Positions 18,308-28,049 of a DNA stretch of 64,000 nt are shown here, piece after piece. This DNA comes from Chitiniphilus eburneus (GTDB taxonomy: Bacteria; Pseudomonadota; Gammaproteobacteria; Burkholderiales; Chitinibacteraceae): assembly GCF_005048205.1 (NCBI RefSeq), contig NZ_SUMF01000001.1, positions 310,001-374,000 of the forward strand, written 5' to 3'. Within the stretch, counting starts at the first letter, position 1; each line of letters begins with the position of its first letter. The notes beneath the pieces are model-generated. The model was not told the DNA's origin. It was given only the letters and a program-made list of their open reading frames with translations, and did no database searches. The position numbers and the translations under genes are program-made.

Positions 18308-19411
18308 ATGAGCCGCCGCCTTTTCACCGCTTACCGCCTCGGCGACATCGAGCTGAACAACCGCATCGTGATGGCGCCGATGACGCGCGCGCGCACCGAT
18401 CAGCCCGGCAACGTGCCGAATGCGCTGATGGCCGAGTACTACGCCCAGCGCGCTGGCGCCGGGCTGATCGTCACCGAGGCCACGCAGGTCAGCACGGGTG
18501 CGCAGGGCTATTCGTTCACACCTGGCGTGCACACCCCGGAACAGGTCGCCGGCTGGCGTGGCGTCACCGACGCCGTGCATGCTGCGGGCGGCCGCATCTA
18601 TCTGCAAATCTGGCACGTTGGCCGCGTATCGCACCCGGTGTTCCACGGCGGCGGCCAGCCGGTGGCACCGTCGGCGATCCAGCCGCGCGACACCCAGGTG
18701 TGGGTGGCGGGCAAGGATGGCATCGGTCGCATGCTCGACTGCCCGACACCGCGCGCGCTGAGCGTGGCGGAGATCGCCGGCATCGTCGATGACTTCCGCC
18801 AGGCCGCGCGCAGCGCCATCGACGCAGGCTTCGACGGCGTGGAAATTCATGGCGCCAACGGCTATCTGATCGATCAGTTCCTGCGCACCACGTCCAACCA
18901 GCGCACCGACCAGTACGGCAGCAGCACCGCCAACCGGCTGCGCTTTCTGCAAGAAGTGATCGAGGCGGTCACCGGCGAGATCGGCGCCGAGCGCACCGGC
19001 ATCCGCCTGGCCCCGTACATCACGTTCAAGGACATGGCCGACCCCGGGATCATCGATACCATCCTGACTGCCGCCACATGGCTGTCCGGTCGCGTCGGCT
19101 ACCTGCATTTGTCCGAAGCCGACTGGAGCGATGCACCGCAGGTGCCGGATACGTTCCGCGTCGCCCTGCGCCAGCGTTTTGCCGGCACGCTGATCGTCGC
19201 CGGACGTTACGACGAACTACGCGCTGAGGCCATCCTGGAAGCCGGGTGGGCCGACCTGGTCGCCTTCGGCCGTCCCTTTGTCGCCAACCCCAATCTGCCG
19301 GCGCGGCTGCGCCACGGCTGGCCACTGGCCGAACTCGACCCCGCCACATTGTTCGGTGGCGATGCCAACGGCTACACCAGTTATCCCACTGCCCCGGAAG
19401 CTCAGCCATGA
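18308..19411 (+). CDS. old yellow enzyme-family NADH:flavin oxidoreductase
   Basis: FMN-dependent ene-reductase of the OYE/NemA family, reducing activated alkenes, maleimides or nitro compounds. The 367-residue protein has the TIM-barrel features: VMAPMTRARTD, IWHVGRVSH, His181 and Asn184 in EIHGANGYLIDQFL (the substrate-binding pair), RTTSNQRTDQYGSS and the FMN-phosphate region VAFGRPFVANPNLPARL. The start at 18308 gives the family N terminus; an upstream in-frame ATG at 18260 lies in the regulatory gap. Its stop overlaps the next start (ATGA). Confidence 0.93.
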   Translation: MSRRLFTAYRLGDIELNNRIVMAPMTRARTDQPGNVPNALMAEYYAQRAGAGLIVTEATQVSTGAQGYSFTPGVHTPEQVAGWRGVTDAVHAAGGRIYLQIWHVGRVSHPVFHGGGQPVAPSAIQPRDTQVWVAGKDGIGRMLDCPTPRALSVAEIAGIVDDFRQAARSAIDAGFDGVEIHGANGYLIDQFLRTTSNQRTDQYGSSTANRLRFLQEVIEAVTGEIGAERTGIRLAPYITFKDMADPGIIDTILTAATWLSGRVGYLHLSEADWSDAPQVPDTFRVALRQRFAGTLIVAGRYDELRAEAILEAGWADLVAFGRPFVANPNLPARLRHGWPLAELDPATLFGGDANGYTSYPTAPEAQP

Positions 19412-20421
19412 AAGCCGTCGCCCTCACCCGCTACCTGCCCATCGAGCATCCCGAAGCGCTATTGGACGTGGAGTTGCCCACGCTGCAACCGACAGGGCAC
19501 GATCTGCTGGTGAAGATCGAAGCCATCGCCGTCAACCCGGTGGATACCAAGGTACGTGCACCCAAGGCCGGGATCGAGGCCATGCCGCGCGTGCTGGGCT
19601 GGGACGCCGCCGGCACCGTGGTCGCAGCCGGGCCGGAAGTCACGCTGTTCCGACCCGGCGACGCGGTGTACTACGCCGGCGATATCACCCGCCCCGGCAG
19701 CAACGCCGAATTCCAGTTGGTGGACGAGCGCATCGTGGGCCACAAGCCGGCCACGCTGAACTTCGCCGACGCCGCCGCGCTGCCGCTCACCGCCATCACC
19801 GCATGGGAAGCACTGTTCGATCGCCTGGGTGTACGGCGTAGCGGCGAGGATGCCGGCAAGACGGTACTGATCATTGGCGGCGCCGGTGGCGTCGGCTCGA
19901 TCGGCATCCAGCTTGCGCGCCTGGCAGGGCTGAGCGTGATCGCCACCGCGTCGCGGCCCGCCTCGCGCGAATGGGTGACCCGGCTGGGCGCCAGCGCCAC
20001 GGTCGATCACCGCAGCGACCTGGCGGCACAACTGGCTGCGCTGGGTCACGCCACCGTCGATTACGTGCTGTGCTTCAACGACACCGACCAGCACTTCACC
20101 GCGATGGCGCAGGTGATCGCGCCGCAGGGCAAGGTGTGCAGCATCGTCGAGAACGCCACGCCGCTGGATCTGAACCTCTTCAAGAGCAAGAGCGCCACCT
20201 TCGTCTGGGAGTTCATGTTCACCCGTTCGATGTACCGCACCACCGACATGATCGAACAGCACCGCCTGCTGGATGAAGTGGCCGCACTGGTCGATGCCGG
20301 CACGCTGCAAAGCACCGTCGGCGCGCACTTCGGCGTGATCAACGCCGCCAATCTGCGTCGCGCCCATGCCGCACTGGAGGCGGGAGACACCATCGGCAAA
20401 ATCGTGCTGGCGGGGTTTTAG
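19408..20421 (+). CDS. zinc-type quinone oxidoreductase (MDR family)
   Basis: NADPH-dependent quinone/enone reductase of the medium-chain dehydrogenase superfamily. The 337-residue product has the GroES-like N-terminal domain (AIAVNPVDTKVRA, VLGWDAAGTVVAAG, RPGDAVYYAGD), a Rossmann motif GGAGGVGSIGIQLARLAG and the C-terminal AHAALEAGDTIGKIVL. Catalytic zinc cysteines are absent, as in the ZADH/quinone-reductase branch. It is coupled to the OYE gene by an ATGA overlap; both enzymes probably detoxify electrophilic carbonyls under the LysR regulator. Confidence 0.9.
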   Translation: MKAVALTRYLPIEHPEALLDVELPTLQPTGHDLLVKIEAIAVNPVDTKVRAPKAGIEAMPRVLGWDAAGTVVAAGPEVTLFRPGDAVYYAGDITRPGSNAEFQLVDERIVGHKPATLNFADAAALPLTAITAWEALFDRLGVRRSGEDAGKTVLIIGGAGGVGSIGIQLARLAGLSVIATASRPASREWVTRLGASATVDHRSDLAAQLAALGHATVDYVLCFNDTDQHFTAMAQVIAPQGKVCSIVENATPLDLNLFKSKSATFVWEFMFTRSMYRTTDMIEQHRLLDEVAALVDAGTLQSTVGAHFGVINAANLRRAHAALEAGDTIGKIVLAGF

Positions 20422-20607
20422 GCGCCTGGGTGTCATGAATAAACTATGCTCGCGGCTGACCCGCGTGCATTGCTGACACTCGCGACGCTGCGCACAGCGG
20501 ATGAATCACAGTCGATCGGTGCGGGGCGATGTGCGGCGGGGTGCAGCCGTTGCTCGGCGTGCCTTGTTTATCAACGCCTTAGCCTGCCAGCGTAAACGGG
20601 GCTGATG

Positions 20608-20613
20608 TATAAT
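20608..20613 (+). promoter_or_regulatory. consensus -10 box before the RNase gene
   Basis: A perfect TATAAT sits 27 bases before the RNase ATG, preceded by TG. The -35 region (TGCCAG at 20585-20590) is poor, so the promoter may depend on the upstream TG or on an activator. Confidence 0.5.
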
Positions 20614-20639
20614 CCGCCGTTTTTGCGCAAGGGCTGGGC

Positions 20640-22493
20640 ATGCACGTTCTGTACGAGGAAGACGGCTTCAAGGTTGCCACGGTGAAGGAATCGCAACCGG
20701 CGAGCCTGATGGTCGAAGACGTGCGCGGCAAGCGCAGCAAGGTGAAGGCCGCCAACGTGCTGCTGAAGTTCGAGCGCCCCGACCCCGCCACGCTGTGGAG
20801 CGAAGCCGAAGCGCTGGCCGCCGAGATCGATCTCGACTTCCTCTGGGAGGTCTGCGGTGGCGAGGAATTCGCCTTCGAGGACATCGCTGCCGAATACTAC
20901 GGCGCCAACCCCGGCGCGCCGCAGCAGGCGGCCGTACTGATGCGCATCGCCGGCGCGCCGATGTACTTCTACAAGAAGGGGCGTGGCCGCTACAAGCCGG
21001 CGCCCGCCGAAAACGTGAAGGCCGCGCTGGCCGCCATGGCGCGCAAGCAGCGCGAGGCCGAGCAGATGGCCGCGTGGCAGGCCGAGCTGGCCGCCGGCAA
21101 GCTGCCGGAAGCCTTCGTGCCGCTGCTGCCGCGCCTGCTGCACCGCCCCGACAAAAACGGCATCGAATGGAAGGCGCTGGCCGCCGCCGCCGATGCCGCG
21201 CACACCTCGCCGCTGCGGCTGCTCGACCATGTCGGCGCGATTCCCGACGTGGCACAGTACTTCCTCGACGGTTTCCTGCTGGAGTTCTTCCCCCACGGCC
21301 GCGAAGCGCAGGCCGAGGGCGATTACCCGCCACCGGCCGACCTGCCGCTGGCCGATGTACAGGCATTCTCCATCGACGACTCGACCACCACCGAGATCGA
21401 CGACGCCTTCAGCATCGTACCGCTGAAAAACGGCAACACCCGCGTCGGCATCCATATCGCCGCGCCAACACTGGGTGTCGCGCCAGGTACGCCCATGGAC
21501 GCACTGGTATTCGACCGGCTCTCCACCGTCTATTTTCCCGGCGACAAGATCACCATGCTGCCCAACACGCTGGTGGAGCAGTACACGCTGAAGGAAGGCG
21601 CCGCCCGCCCGGCGATGAGCCTGTACCTGGAACTGTCGCCCGGCTTCGACGTGATCTCGCACGAAAGCCGCATCGAAATGGTGCCTGTCGCCGCCAACCT
21701 GCGGCACGACGAAATCGAGCCGCACTTCAACGAAGCCACCGCAGGCTTCGAAACCGAAGGCGACGACTACCCGTGGAAGGCCGAACTCAACTACCTGTGG
21801 CGCTTCGCCGGCGAGCTGGAAGGCCGGCGTGGCAAGGCCGACCCCAACGCTCCGGTGCGGCTGGATTACAGCTTCTATATCGACACGCTGGACGATGGCA
21901 CGCGCAAGGTACGCATCGTGCCGCGCAAGCGCGGCTCGCCAATGGACAAACTGGTGGCCGAACTGGCCATCCTGGTGAACAGCACCTGGGGCAAGGATCT
22001 GGCCGACGCCGAAGTCGCCGCCGTCTATCGCTCGCAGGGCAACGGCCGCGTACGCCTGACCACGCAACCCGGCCCCCACCTGAGCCTGGGCGTGGAATGC
22101 TATGCCTGGAGTTCGTCGCCGCTGCGCCGTGCCATCGACTTCATCAACCAGCAGCAACTGCTATCGCTGCTGCGCAACGAAAAACCGCGCTTCGCCAAGA
22201 ACGATGCCGAGCTGTACGCGGCCATCGGCGCCTTCGACACCGCCTACGCCGCCTATGCCGATTTCCAGGACAAGATGGAGCGCTACTGGTGCCTGCGCTA
22301 CCTGGACCAAGAGAACATCAACGAAATGACCTGCGCCGTGATCAAGGAAAACCTGGTCCGCGTGGGCGGCACGCCGTTGGTGATCCGCGTGCCCGGCCTG
22401 CCGGAATTACCGGCTGGCGCCACGGTCAAACTGAACCGGCTGGCGACGGACTATCTTGAATTGACCCTCGATAGCCGACTGGCCACGATGTGA
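20640..22493 (+). CDS. RNase II-family 3'-5' exoribonuclease
   Basis: A 617-residue member of the RNB superfamily that degrades single-stranded RNA from the 3' end. The RNB catalytic core is clear: SIDDSTTTEIDDAFSI at 244-259 supplies the metal-binding aspartates, followed by RVGIHIAAP, YFPGDKITMLP, the MDKLVAELAILVNSTWG segment, and SSPLRRAIDFINQQQL, which holds the conserved arginine-rich RNA contact. The N-terminal part (1-170) replaces the usual cold-shock domains with a divergent region; the C-terminal S1-like domain is short. This compact form is common in betaproteobacteria. Confidence 0.92.
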   Translation: MHVLYEEDGFKVATVKESQPASLMVEDVRGKRSKVKAANVLLKFERPDPATLWSEAEALAAEIDLDFLWEVCGGEEFAFEDIAAEYYGANPGAPQQAAVLMRIAGAPMYFYKKGRGRYKPAPAENVKAALAAMARKQREAEQMAAWQAELAAGKLPEAFVPLLPRLLHRPDKNGIEWKALAAAADAAHTSPLRLLDHVGAIPDVAQYFLDGFLLEFFPHGREAQAEGDYPPPADLPLADVQAFSIDDSTTTEIDDAFSIVPLKNGNTRVGIHIAAPTLGVAPGTPMDALVFDRLSTVYFPGDKITMLPNTLVEQYTLKEGAARPAMSLYLELSPGFDVISHESRIEMVPVAANLRHDEIEPHFNEATAGFETEGDDYPWKAELNYLWRFAGELEGRRGKADPNAPVRLDYSFYIDTLDDGTRKVRIVPRKRGSPMDKLVAELAILVNSTWGKDLADAEVAAVYRSQGNGRVRLTTQPGPHLSLGVECYAWSSSPLRRAIDFINQQQLLSLLRNEKPRFAKNDAELYAAIGAFDTAYAAYADFQDKMERYWCLRYLDQENINEMTCAVIKENLVRVGGTPLVIRVPGLPELPAGATVKLNRLATDYLELTLDSRLATM

Positions 22494-22497
22494 CGCG

Positions 22498-23079
22498 ATG
22501 ATGCTGCCCAAGAAACCGCTGAACCAATTACTGCCCATCCGTTTTCGCAACGGCGAGCAGATCCGCCAGTTCTCCAAGCCCTGCGTGCGCTGCGGCCACA
22601 TGCTCAACGCGCGCGACATGCGCGGCGCCGCACGGCTGATCGACGACCATCTGGCCATCTCCGTCAACGCGCGTTGCCCGCAATGCGGCGAATCGTTCGG
22701 CGTGGCCTGCATCGTGGATAACCAGAAACGCGTGCGCCGGGTACTGGTGCCCGCATTGCTGTTCGGCTGGTATCTGCGCAGCCTGCCGCCACAGCGCGAC
22801 GAGGACAGGCGGATGCATGCCGACGAGCAGCCCGACGATGCGACGGCCGACCTGCCCGAACCGCAGCAACGGCAAGCGGTGGCACCACCCCCGGCACCGC
22901 CGCAACGTGATGTGGAACGCGCCCATGAGGCAGTCGGCCGCTACCAGGGTCAGCCTATCCCCGCATGGGTCAAGGTGGACGGCCAGACCTTTACCTTCGA
23001 ACGGGTGGCCCCCGGCGGCCAGCCACGCGCCGGCGAGTTCCTGCTGGACGACTGTCTGATCTATCGCGCGGGCCATTGA
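22498..23079 (+). CDS. uncharacterised zinc-ribbon protein
   Basis: 193 residues, start four bases after the RNase stop, so probably co-transcribed. Residues 25-75 look like a treble-clef or zinc ribbon: Cys29-x2-Cys32 (KPCVRCGHM) and Cys60-x2-Cys63 (ARCPQCGESFG) with a further Cys71. Residues 78-100 are basic and partly hydrophobic (ALLFGWYLRSLPP), then a Pro/Gln-rich linker (125-140) and a C-terminal block ending GEFLLDDCLIYRAGH. I do not recognise the family. The neighbour suggests, but does not show, an RNA-related role. Confidence 0.65.
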   Translation: MMLPKKPLNQLLPIRFRNGEQIRQFSKPCVRCGHMLNARDMRGAARLIDDHLAISVNARCPQCGESFGVACIVDNQKRVRRVLVPALLFGWYLRSLPPQRDEDRRMHADEQPDDATADLPEPQQRQAVAPPPAPPQRDVERAHEAVGRYQGQPIPAWVKVDGQTFTFERVAPGGQPRAGEFLLDDCLIYRAGH

Positions 23080-23151
23080 ATAAACGCTTGATCGAACGCA
23101 CATCATTGGTGCTTTGACCGCAAGGCATGCTGCATTGCCGTAATCCGGCAC

Positions 23152-23179
23152 TTGGCTTTTCGGGTCAACGCCTTATACT
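23152..23179 (+). promoter_or_regulatory. sigma-70-type promoter of panD
   Basis: TTGGCT (23152-23157), 16-base spacer, TATACT (23174-23179), 29 bases before the panD ATG and followed by GGCGGAGG as ribosome site. Confidence 0.55.
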
Positions 23180-23208
23180 CACGACTTTTTCCGGCGGAGG
23201 CTCTCGCC

Positions 23209-23592
23209 ATGCAACGCTCGATGCTCAAATCCAAGATCCACCGTGTGACGACTACGCACTCCGAACTGCATTACGAAGGTTCGTGCGCGATCGATGAAAA
23301 CCTGCTCGAAGCCGCCAATATCCGCGAGTACGAACAGATCCACATCTGGAACATCGACAACGGCGAGCGCTTTTCCACCTATGCGATCAAGGCCGCGCGC
23401 GGCTCGGGCATCATTTCGGTGAATGGCTCCGCCGCCCGCCGCGCCCAGGTTGGCGATCTGCTGATCATCGCCACCTTCGCCGACTACAACGAAGCCGAAC
23501 TGGCCAACCACGCACCCTCGCTGGTCTACGTGGACAAAGCCAACCGCATCGCCAATACCAAGAACGCCATTCCGGTGCAGCAGGCCGCCTGA
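23209..23592 (+). CDS. panD: aspartate 1-decarboxylase proenzyme
   Basis: Pyruvoyl enzyme that makes beta-alanine for pantothenate and CoA. The 127-residue precursor carries the self-cleavage site Gly24-Ser25 in HYEGSCAID; Ser25 becomes the pyruvoyl group. Other active-site residues are visible: Lys9 in SKIHR, Tyr58 in the STYAI segment and the [16 protein letters not shown] block. The start at 23209 is fixed by the cleavage-site position and the GGAGG upstream. Own promoter and terminator, so monocistronic. Confidence 0.97.
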   Translation: MQRSMLKSKIHRVTTTHSELHYEGSCAIDENLLEAANIREYEQIHIWNIDNGERFSTYAIKAARGSGIISVNGSAARRAQVGDLLIIATFADYNEAELANHAPSLVYVDKANRIANTKNAIPVQQAA

Positions 23593-23610
23593 TCCCTGTC
23601 TGCCCGTCAG

Positions 23611-23637
23611 AAAAGGCCGCCTCGCGCGGCCTTTTTT
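23611..23637 (+). terminator. intrinsic terminator after panD
   Basis: AAAAGGCCGC-CTC-GCGCGGCC stem followed by TTTTTT, 19 bases after the panD stop. Confidence 0.85.
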
Positions 23638-23824
23638 ATTGCCCGCGCCTCACTGCGTTACATTTTGCCCAGCCGCATGAGTGGTTGCTGATGCATGACA
23701 TGTGGCGCCTGCAAACGCAATCACCGCTGGTACCATGCAGCGTCCGCCTCCGGAATACTTACAAACACTGTGGAGGCGACGCGGAGATCCATGGAGCGCC
23801 ATCCCCCCGAGGAGAGTGGTCCCC

Positions 23825-25690
23825 ATGAAAAAAATCAATCGATTGAAAGTCTTGGTAGCAGCCAGCTCGCTGCTACTCGCCATGCCAGGCTGGGCCCTCG
23901 CCCCTGCCTGGGACAACCAGCGCATCTATGTGGCGGGTGATACCGTCAGCTACCAGGGCAAGGAATGGAAGGCCAAGTGGTGGACGCGCGACAATATCCC
24001 CGGTGCTGAACAATGGGGCCCGTGGGCCGTGCAGGCCGCAACCAGCCCGACCCCCACGCCGACCACTGCTCCTATACCGACTCCCACGCCGACCCCCGCG
24101 CCGGCGCCAACACCCACGGTAGCCCCCCCCGCGCCGGCACCCGCTCCTGCCGCACAGTATCCGGCCTGGGATGCCAGCCACATCTACGACCTGCCCGGCA
24201 ACCTGGTGAGCTACAACGGCAGCGTCTATCAGAATCAGTGGTGGACGCGCGGCGACAACCCTGCGCAGTCCGGCGCCTGGGGTGTCTGGCGCCTGGTCGG
24301 CTCGACCACGCCTACCCCTGTTCCCACCCCGGCACCGACCCCGAACCCCACGCCGGTTCCAACCCCGCAGCCGACCCCCGTTCCGACCCCCACGCAGAAC
24401 CCCACGCCGGTGCCGACGCAAGTGCCGACGCCGGTTTCCGATATCGTCCCCAGCCGCCAGCTCACGCTGGAGCAACCGGGCGATCCCGCCACGCTGCCTG
24501 CGGCGCAGTTGCGCAGCTTTGATCACACGCCGCTTCAGTCCACCGGCTACTGGGTGCAGGCCGGCGATGTGCTCGTGGTCAGCTACCACTACACCGGCAC
24601 CGCGCCCAGCCGCGTGCCCGAAATCTGGCTGCACAGCATCGACGACAACACCTGGGCCTACAGCACCGCGCAGAAGGTGAAACTCAATGTCGGCAGCACC
24701 ACCATCACCGCCAGCAAGACCGGCGCGGTGTATGTGGCGGTGTTCAACAATCCCACCGGTGGCGAGATGAAAGTGGAACTGGTGTCCGGTGGCCGCGTGA
24801 TGCCGCGCTTCGTGCTCGGCCAGCACAACGCCACGCAATGGCAGCAGATGCTGGCCAATTACGGCAACGCCCCCTACGCCGAACTGGTCGGGCGCCGCAT
24901 GATGGTGACCGCAACCCTCGCCAAGGCCCGCAAGCACGTGGACGACCCGGTGAAGCTGATGACGCTGTGGGATGAAGTCGTGCGCCTGGAAGACGAACAA
25001 TACGGCATCACACCCGACAAGCCGTGGCCGCACAATAGCACGCCGCACCGCTTCCACTTCGTGGAGCTGCCTGGCCAGAACATCTGGCTCTATTCCTGGC
25101 AATACCGCATGGCAGCCGACTCGGCCGATGCCGCGATCAGCACCGTGCTCAACAGCGAAGTATTGCGCACCGGCGGCTGGGGCCCGTGGCACGAACTGGG
25201 CCACCAGTACCAGATATCCAGCTTCACCTGGGACTCCGATACCGAGGTCACGGTGAACCTGTCGTCGGCCTATGTGCAGCGTGCGCTGGGCAATGCCTCG
25301 CGCTTCGAAACGGACGGTGTCTGGACCAAGGCCTTTGCCTGGCTGGCTCAGCCGACGAGAGACCTGGCCCAACAGGACAACGTGTTCATCCGGGCTTCCA
25401 TGTTCTGGCAACTGGACCTGACCTTCGGCCCCGATTTCTATGCCAAGGTCGGCACCAACTACCGCAACATGCCCGTGGCGCAACGCCCGAAGATCGATGA
25501 TCAGAAGAAGCAGACCTTCATCGTCGAGGCCAGCCGCGCCGCCGGCTACGACCTGACGCCGTTCTTCCGCCAATGGGGCATGCCGCCCTCGGTCAACACC
25601 ACGACCACGTTGCAGGGCATGGCGCTCAAGCCGCTCACCCAGCCGATCTGGCTCAACCGCGACACCAACGTCGCCTACAAGCTCTATTGA
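23825..25690 (+). CDS. secreted M60-family metallopeptidase with two chitin-binding-type modules
   Basis: A 621-residue exported protein. Signal peptide 1-25 (SSLLLAMPGWA), then two carbohydrate-binding modules of the CBM5/12 type at about 28-70 and 114-159, each with the AWD...Y..G..VSY.G...-WWT pattern of chitin-binding type 3 domains, separated and followed by Pro-Thr linkers (75-108 and 161-205). Residues 210-325 look like a beta-sandwich. The peptidase domain has HELGH at 456-460 with Glu474 downstream, the HEXXH-x(8-28)-E zinc signature of peptidase family M60, whose members cut mucin-type glycoproteins. Start at 23825 follows GGAGAG. Monocistronic with its own terminator. Confidence 0.9.
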   Translation: MKKINRLKVLVAASSLLLAMPGWALAPAWDNQRIYVAGDTVSYQGKEWKAKWWTRDNIPGAEQWGPWAVQAATSPTPTPTTAPIPTPTPTPAPAPTPTVAPPAPAPAPAAQYPAWDASHIYDLPGNLVSYNGSVYQNQWWTRGDNPAQSGAWGVWRLVGSTTPTPVPTPAPTPNPTPVPTPQPTPVPTPTQNPTPVPTQVPTPVSDIVPSRQLTLEQPGDPATLPAAQLRSFDHTPLQSTGYWVQAGDVLVVSYHYTGTAPSRVPEIWLHSIDDNTWAYSTAQKVKLNVGSTTITASKTGAVYVAVFNNPTGGEMKVELVSGGRVMPRFVLGQHNATQWQQMLANYGNAPYAELVGRRMMVTATLAKARKHVDDPVKLMTLWDEVVRLEDEQYGITPDKPWPHNSTPHRFHFVELPGQNIWLYSWQYRMAADSADAAISTVLNSEVLRTGGWGPWHELGHQYQISSFTWDSDTEVTVNLSSAYVQRALGNASRFETDGVWTKAFAWLAQPTRDLAQQDNVFIRASMFWQLDLTFGPDFYAKVGTNYRNMPVAQRPKIDDQKKQTFIVEASRAAGYDLTPFFRQWGMPPSVNTTTTLQGMALKPLTQPIWLNRDTNVAYKLY

Positions 25691-25706
25691 TCGAGCCGTA
25701 GCAAGC

Positions 25707-25737
25707 AAAAACCCGGGCGTGGTCGGCCCGGTTTTTT
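25707..25737 (+). terminator. intrinsic terminator after the M60 peptidase gene
   Basis: A run AAAAA, then CCGGGC-GTGGTCG-GCCCGG and TTTTTT, 17 bases after the stop codon. Confidence 0.85.
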
Positions 25738-25848
25738 GCTGCCCGCCGCAGCACCAGACCCGGCAACGGCGCAAGTCGGGCGATGGCCCGATGGCTGGCG
25801 GCCAGCGCATACTTCACGATCACAGCTTGTCAGGCAGAAAGGATCATC

Positions 25849-26745
25849 ATGAGTACGCGATTTGTCGTCTTCGGCGAAGCCCTCACCGACTTCATCCGCG
25901 AGGAAGGCGCGCAATGGCGCGCGGTAGCAGGCGGCTCATGCTGGAACGTGGCGCGGGTGGGCGCGCGGCTGGGCGTAGGCACCGGCTTCGCCGGCGCCGT
26001 CAGCCGCGACGTGTTCGGCGACGAACTGGCGCGATTGAGCGCCGAGGCCGGGCTGGACCTGCTCTTCCTGCAACAGGTGGCCAAATCACCCTTCCTCGCC
26101 ATCGTGCCGTCCAGGCACCCGCCCAGCTACTTCTTCATCGGCGACGACAGCGCCGACCTGCACTTCGACCCCGCGCGGCTGCCAGAGGGCTGGCTGGACG
26201 ATGCGCAAACGGTACATTTCGGCTCGATCAGCCTGGTGCGCCAGCCGCTGGCGGGGCAACTGCTGACGCTGGCCCGGCAGGTAAAGGCGGCCGGCCGCGC
26301 CATCTGCTTCGACCCCAACCACCGCGACCTGATGGACGAGCACTATACGTCCACGCTGAAAACCATGGCCGGCCTCGCCGACTACATCAAGATTTCGGAT
26401 GAAGACCTCGCCAAGCTGTTCCCCGGGCAGGACGCCGCCCAGGCCCTGGCCACGCTGCGCGGCTGGGCGCCGGGCGCACAGATCCTGTTCACGCGCGGCG
26501 GCGACGGCATGACCTTGCTGACCGCCGACGGCGCCTACAGCCGCCCGGTATTTCCAGTAACCGTGGCCGACACCGTGGGCGCTGGCGATGCCAGCATGGG
26601 CGGCTGGATGACCTCGCAGCTCACCCGCCCCGACGCCCCACCCGCCGCGCACCTGGATTTCGCCGCCGCCGCCGCGGCACTGGCATGCATGCACCACGGG
26701 GCGTATGCGCCGACACGGGAGGAAGTGGAACGCCTGCTCGGCTGA
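25849..26745 (+). CDS. PfkB-family carbohydrate kinase
   Basis: A 298-residue sugar kinase of the ribokinase/PfkB family. It opens with FVVFGEALTDFI and the first PfkB-type glycine motif in AGGSCWNVARVGARLG, and ends with the second signature DTVGAGDASMGGW, whose Asp is the catalytic base and whose GAGD forms the anion hole. Fructokinase-like by overall layout; the true sugar is not certain and could be an amino sugar. AGAAAGGATC provides the ribosome site. It converges on the chemosensory operon and has no sugar-pathway neighbour. Confidence 0.88.
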   Translation: MSTRFVVFGEALTDFIREEGAQWRAVAGGSCWNVARVGARLGVGTGFAGAVSRDVFGDELARLSAEAGLDLLFLQQVAKSPFLAIVPSRHPPSYFFIGDDSADLHFDPARLPEGWLDDAQTVHFGSISLVRQPLAGQLLTLARQVKAAGRAICFDPNHRDLMDEHYTSTLKTMAGLADYIKISDEDLAKLFPGQDAAQALATLRGWAPGAQILFTRGGDGMTLLTADGAYSRPVFPVTVADTVGAGDASMGGWMTSQLTRPDAPPAAHLDFAAAAAALACMHHGAYAPTREEVERLLG

Positions 26746-26798
26746 AAGCCTTTGCCGGCATTCACGCCGATAGCGTCAGGGAGCTGGCTTTCCAAACC

Positions 26799-28049
26799 CT
26801 ACTCCCGCCGATGCACCCGCCCCTCGCGCAGCGCCCGCAGATGCTGGGTATGCGCGCGCAGCCACGATGGCAGGTCGTCACCGGGCATCGGCTTGGCGAT
26901 CAGGTAGCCCTGGCCCAGCGCACAGCCGAAATCCTGCAACAGCCGCCAGTCCTCCACCGTTTCCACCCCTTCGGCCACCGTCACCAGATTCAGACGGTTG
27001 GCCATGTCCAGCGCGGATTGCAGAATCACGCGCAGGTGATGGCGGTCGGCGGCGCCACTGACGAAGGAGCGGTCGATCTTCAGTTCGGTGAATGGGATGC
27101 GCGCCAGTTGCTGCATCGACGAAAAGCCGGTGCCGTAGTCGTCGATCGACAGACCGAAGCCTTTCAATCGCAGTCTGGCCAGCGTGCCCAGCGCGGCGCC
27201 GAGATTGGCCACCACTGAGCTTTCGGTGATTTCCCACACCACCTGCTCGGCTGATAATGCGTGGTGTTCCAGCAGGGTGGAAGCCTCGCCGACGAAGGAT
27301 TCGGAGTCGAGCAACAGCGGCGACAGGTTGATCGCCACCCCCAGACGCAGGCCGCTGCGGTTCCAGCGTGCGGCCTGGGCACAGGATTGCTCGGCGATGG
27401 ATAGCGTCAGCGCGTGGATCAGCCCGCCCTGCTCCGCCATCGGGATGAAGTGATCCGGCGCGATCATGCCCAGGTCGGGATGCAGCCAGCGCGCCAGCGC
27501 CTCCACCCCTTTGACCACGCCGGTGCGCACATCCACCTTGGGCTGGAAGTAGGGTCGGATCTGGTTCGCCGCCAGCGCGTCGCTCAGCTCCGGAAGGCCC
27601 ACCGCCGGCCGCTCGTTGGCGGGGCGCGCCGGGGCCTTGATACCGTGGCGCTGCAAAGCGGCCGCCAGTTGCGCCAGGTTGAGCGGCTTTTGCAGCGCGG
27701 CCAGCACGTGCAGGCCCAGAGCCTGCGACATCGTTTCCACCGAGTTGATCAGCGCGCTTTCGCGGCTGGACGCCACCACCAGCGGAATCGTCACGTCGCG
27801 GCGTTGCAGTTGCTGGATCAGCTCCACACCGTCCATCCCCGGCATTTCCAGGTCGATCAGCAGCACGCTGGGTTGTTCGGGCAGGTGCGCCAGCAGTTCC
27901 AGCGCCTCCACGCCGTTGCCGGCCTCGTGGATGCGCCCCAGGCCCAGCTCGCGCAGCAAGTGCACCGCGTGGTCGCGCTGCACGCGGCTGTCATCCACCA
28001 CCAGCACCGAATGGACGCCCCAACTGGCCATGTGCAGATCGGGGCTCAT
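26799..28049 (-). CDS. response regulator with EAL phosphodiesterase domain
   Basis: 416 residues: an N-terminal receiver domain ([11 protein letters not shown], phospho-acceptor Asp66 in [12 protein letters not shown], and Lys121 in ALQKPL) and a C-terminal EAL domain from about 155. All catalytic residues for cyclic-di-GMP hydrolysis are present: EAL at 183-185, Asn in INLSP, Glu in EITES, DD in [11 protein letters not shown], Lys in ELKIDRSF, and Glu in AEGVET. Its ATG overlaps the cheB stop (ATGA), making it the last gene of the chemosensory operon. CheA is the likely kinase, so it is a probable cyclic-di-GMP output of the array. Confidence 0.92.
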   Translation of the reverse strand: MSPDLHMASWGVHSVLVVDDSRVQRDHAVHLLRELGLGRIHEAGNGVEALELLAHLPEQPSVLLIDLEMPGMDGVELIQQLQRRDVTIPLVVASSRESALINSVETMSQALGLHVLAALQKPLNLAQLAAALQRHGIKAPARPANERPAVGLPELSDALAANQIRPYFQPKVDVRTGVVKGVEALARWLHPDLGMIAPDHFIPMAEQGGLIHALTLSIAEQSCAQAARWNRSGLRLGVAINLSPLLLDSESFVGEASTLLEHHALSAEQVVWEITESSVVANLGAALGTLARLRLKGFGLSIDDYGTGFSSMQQLARIPFTELKIDRSFVSGAADRHHLRVILQSALDMANRLNLVTVAEGVETVEDWRLLQDFGCALGQGYLIAKPMPGDDLPSWLRAHTQHLRALREGRVHRRE

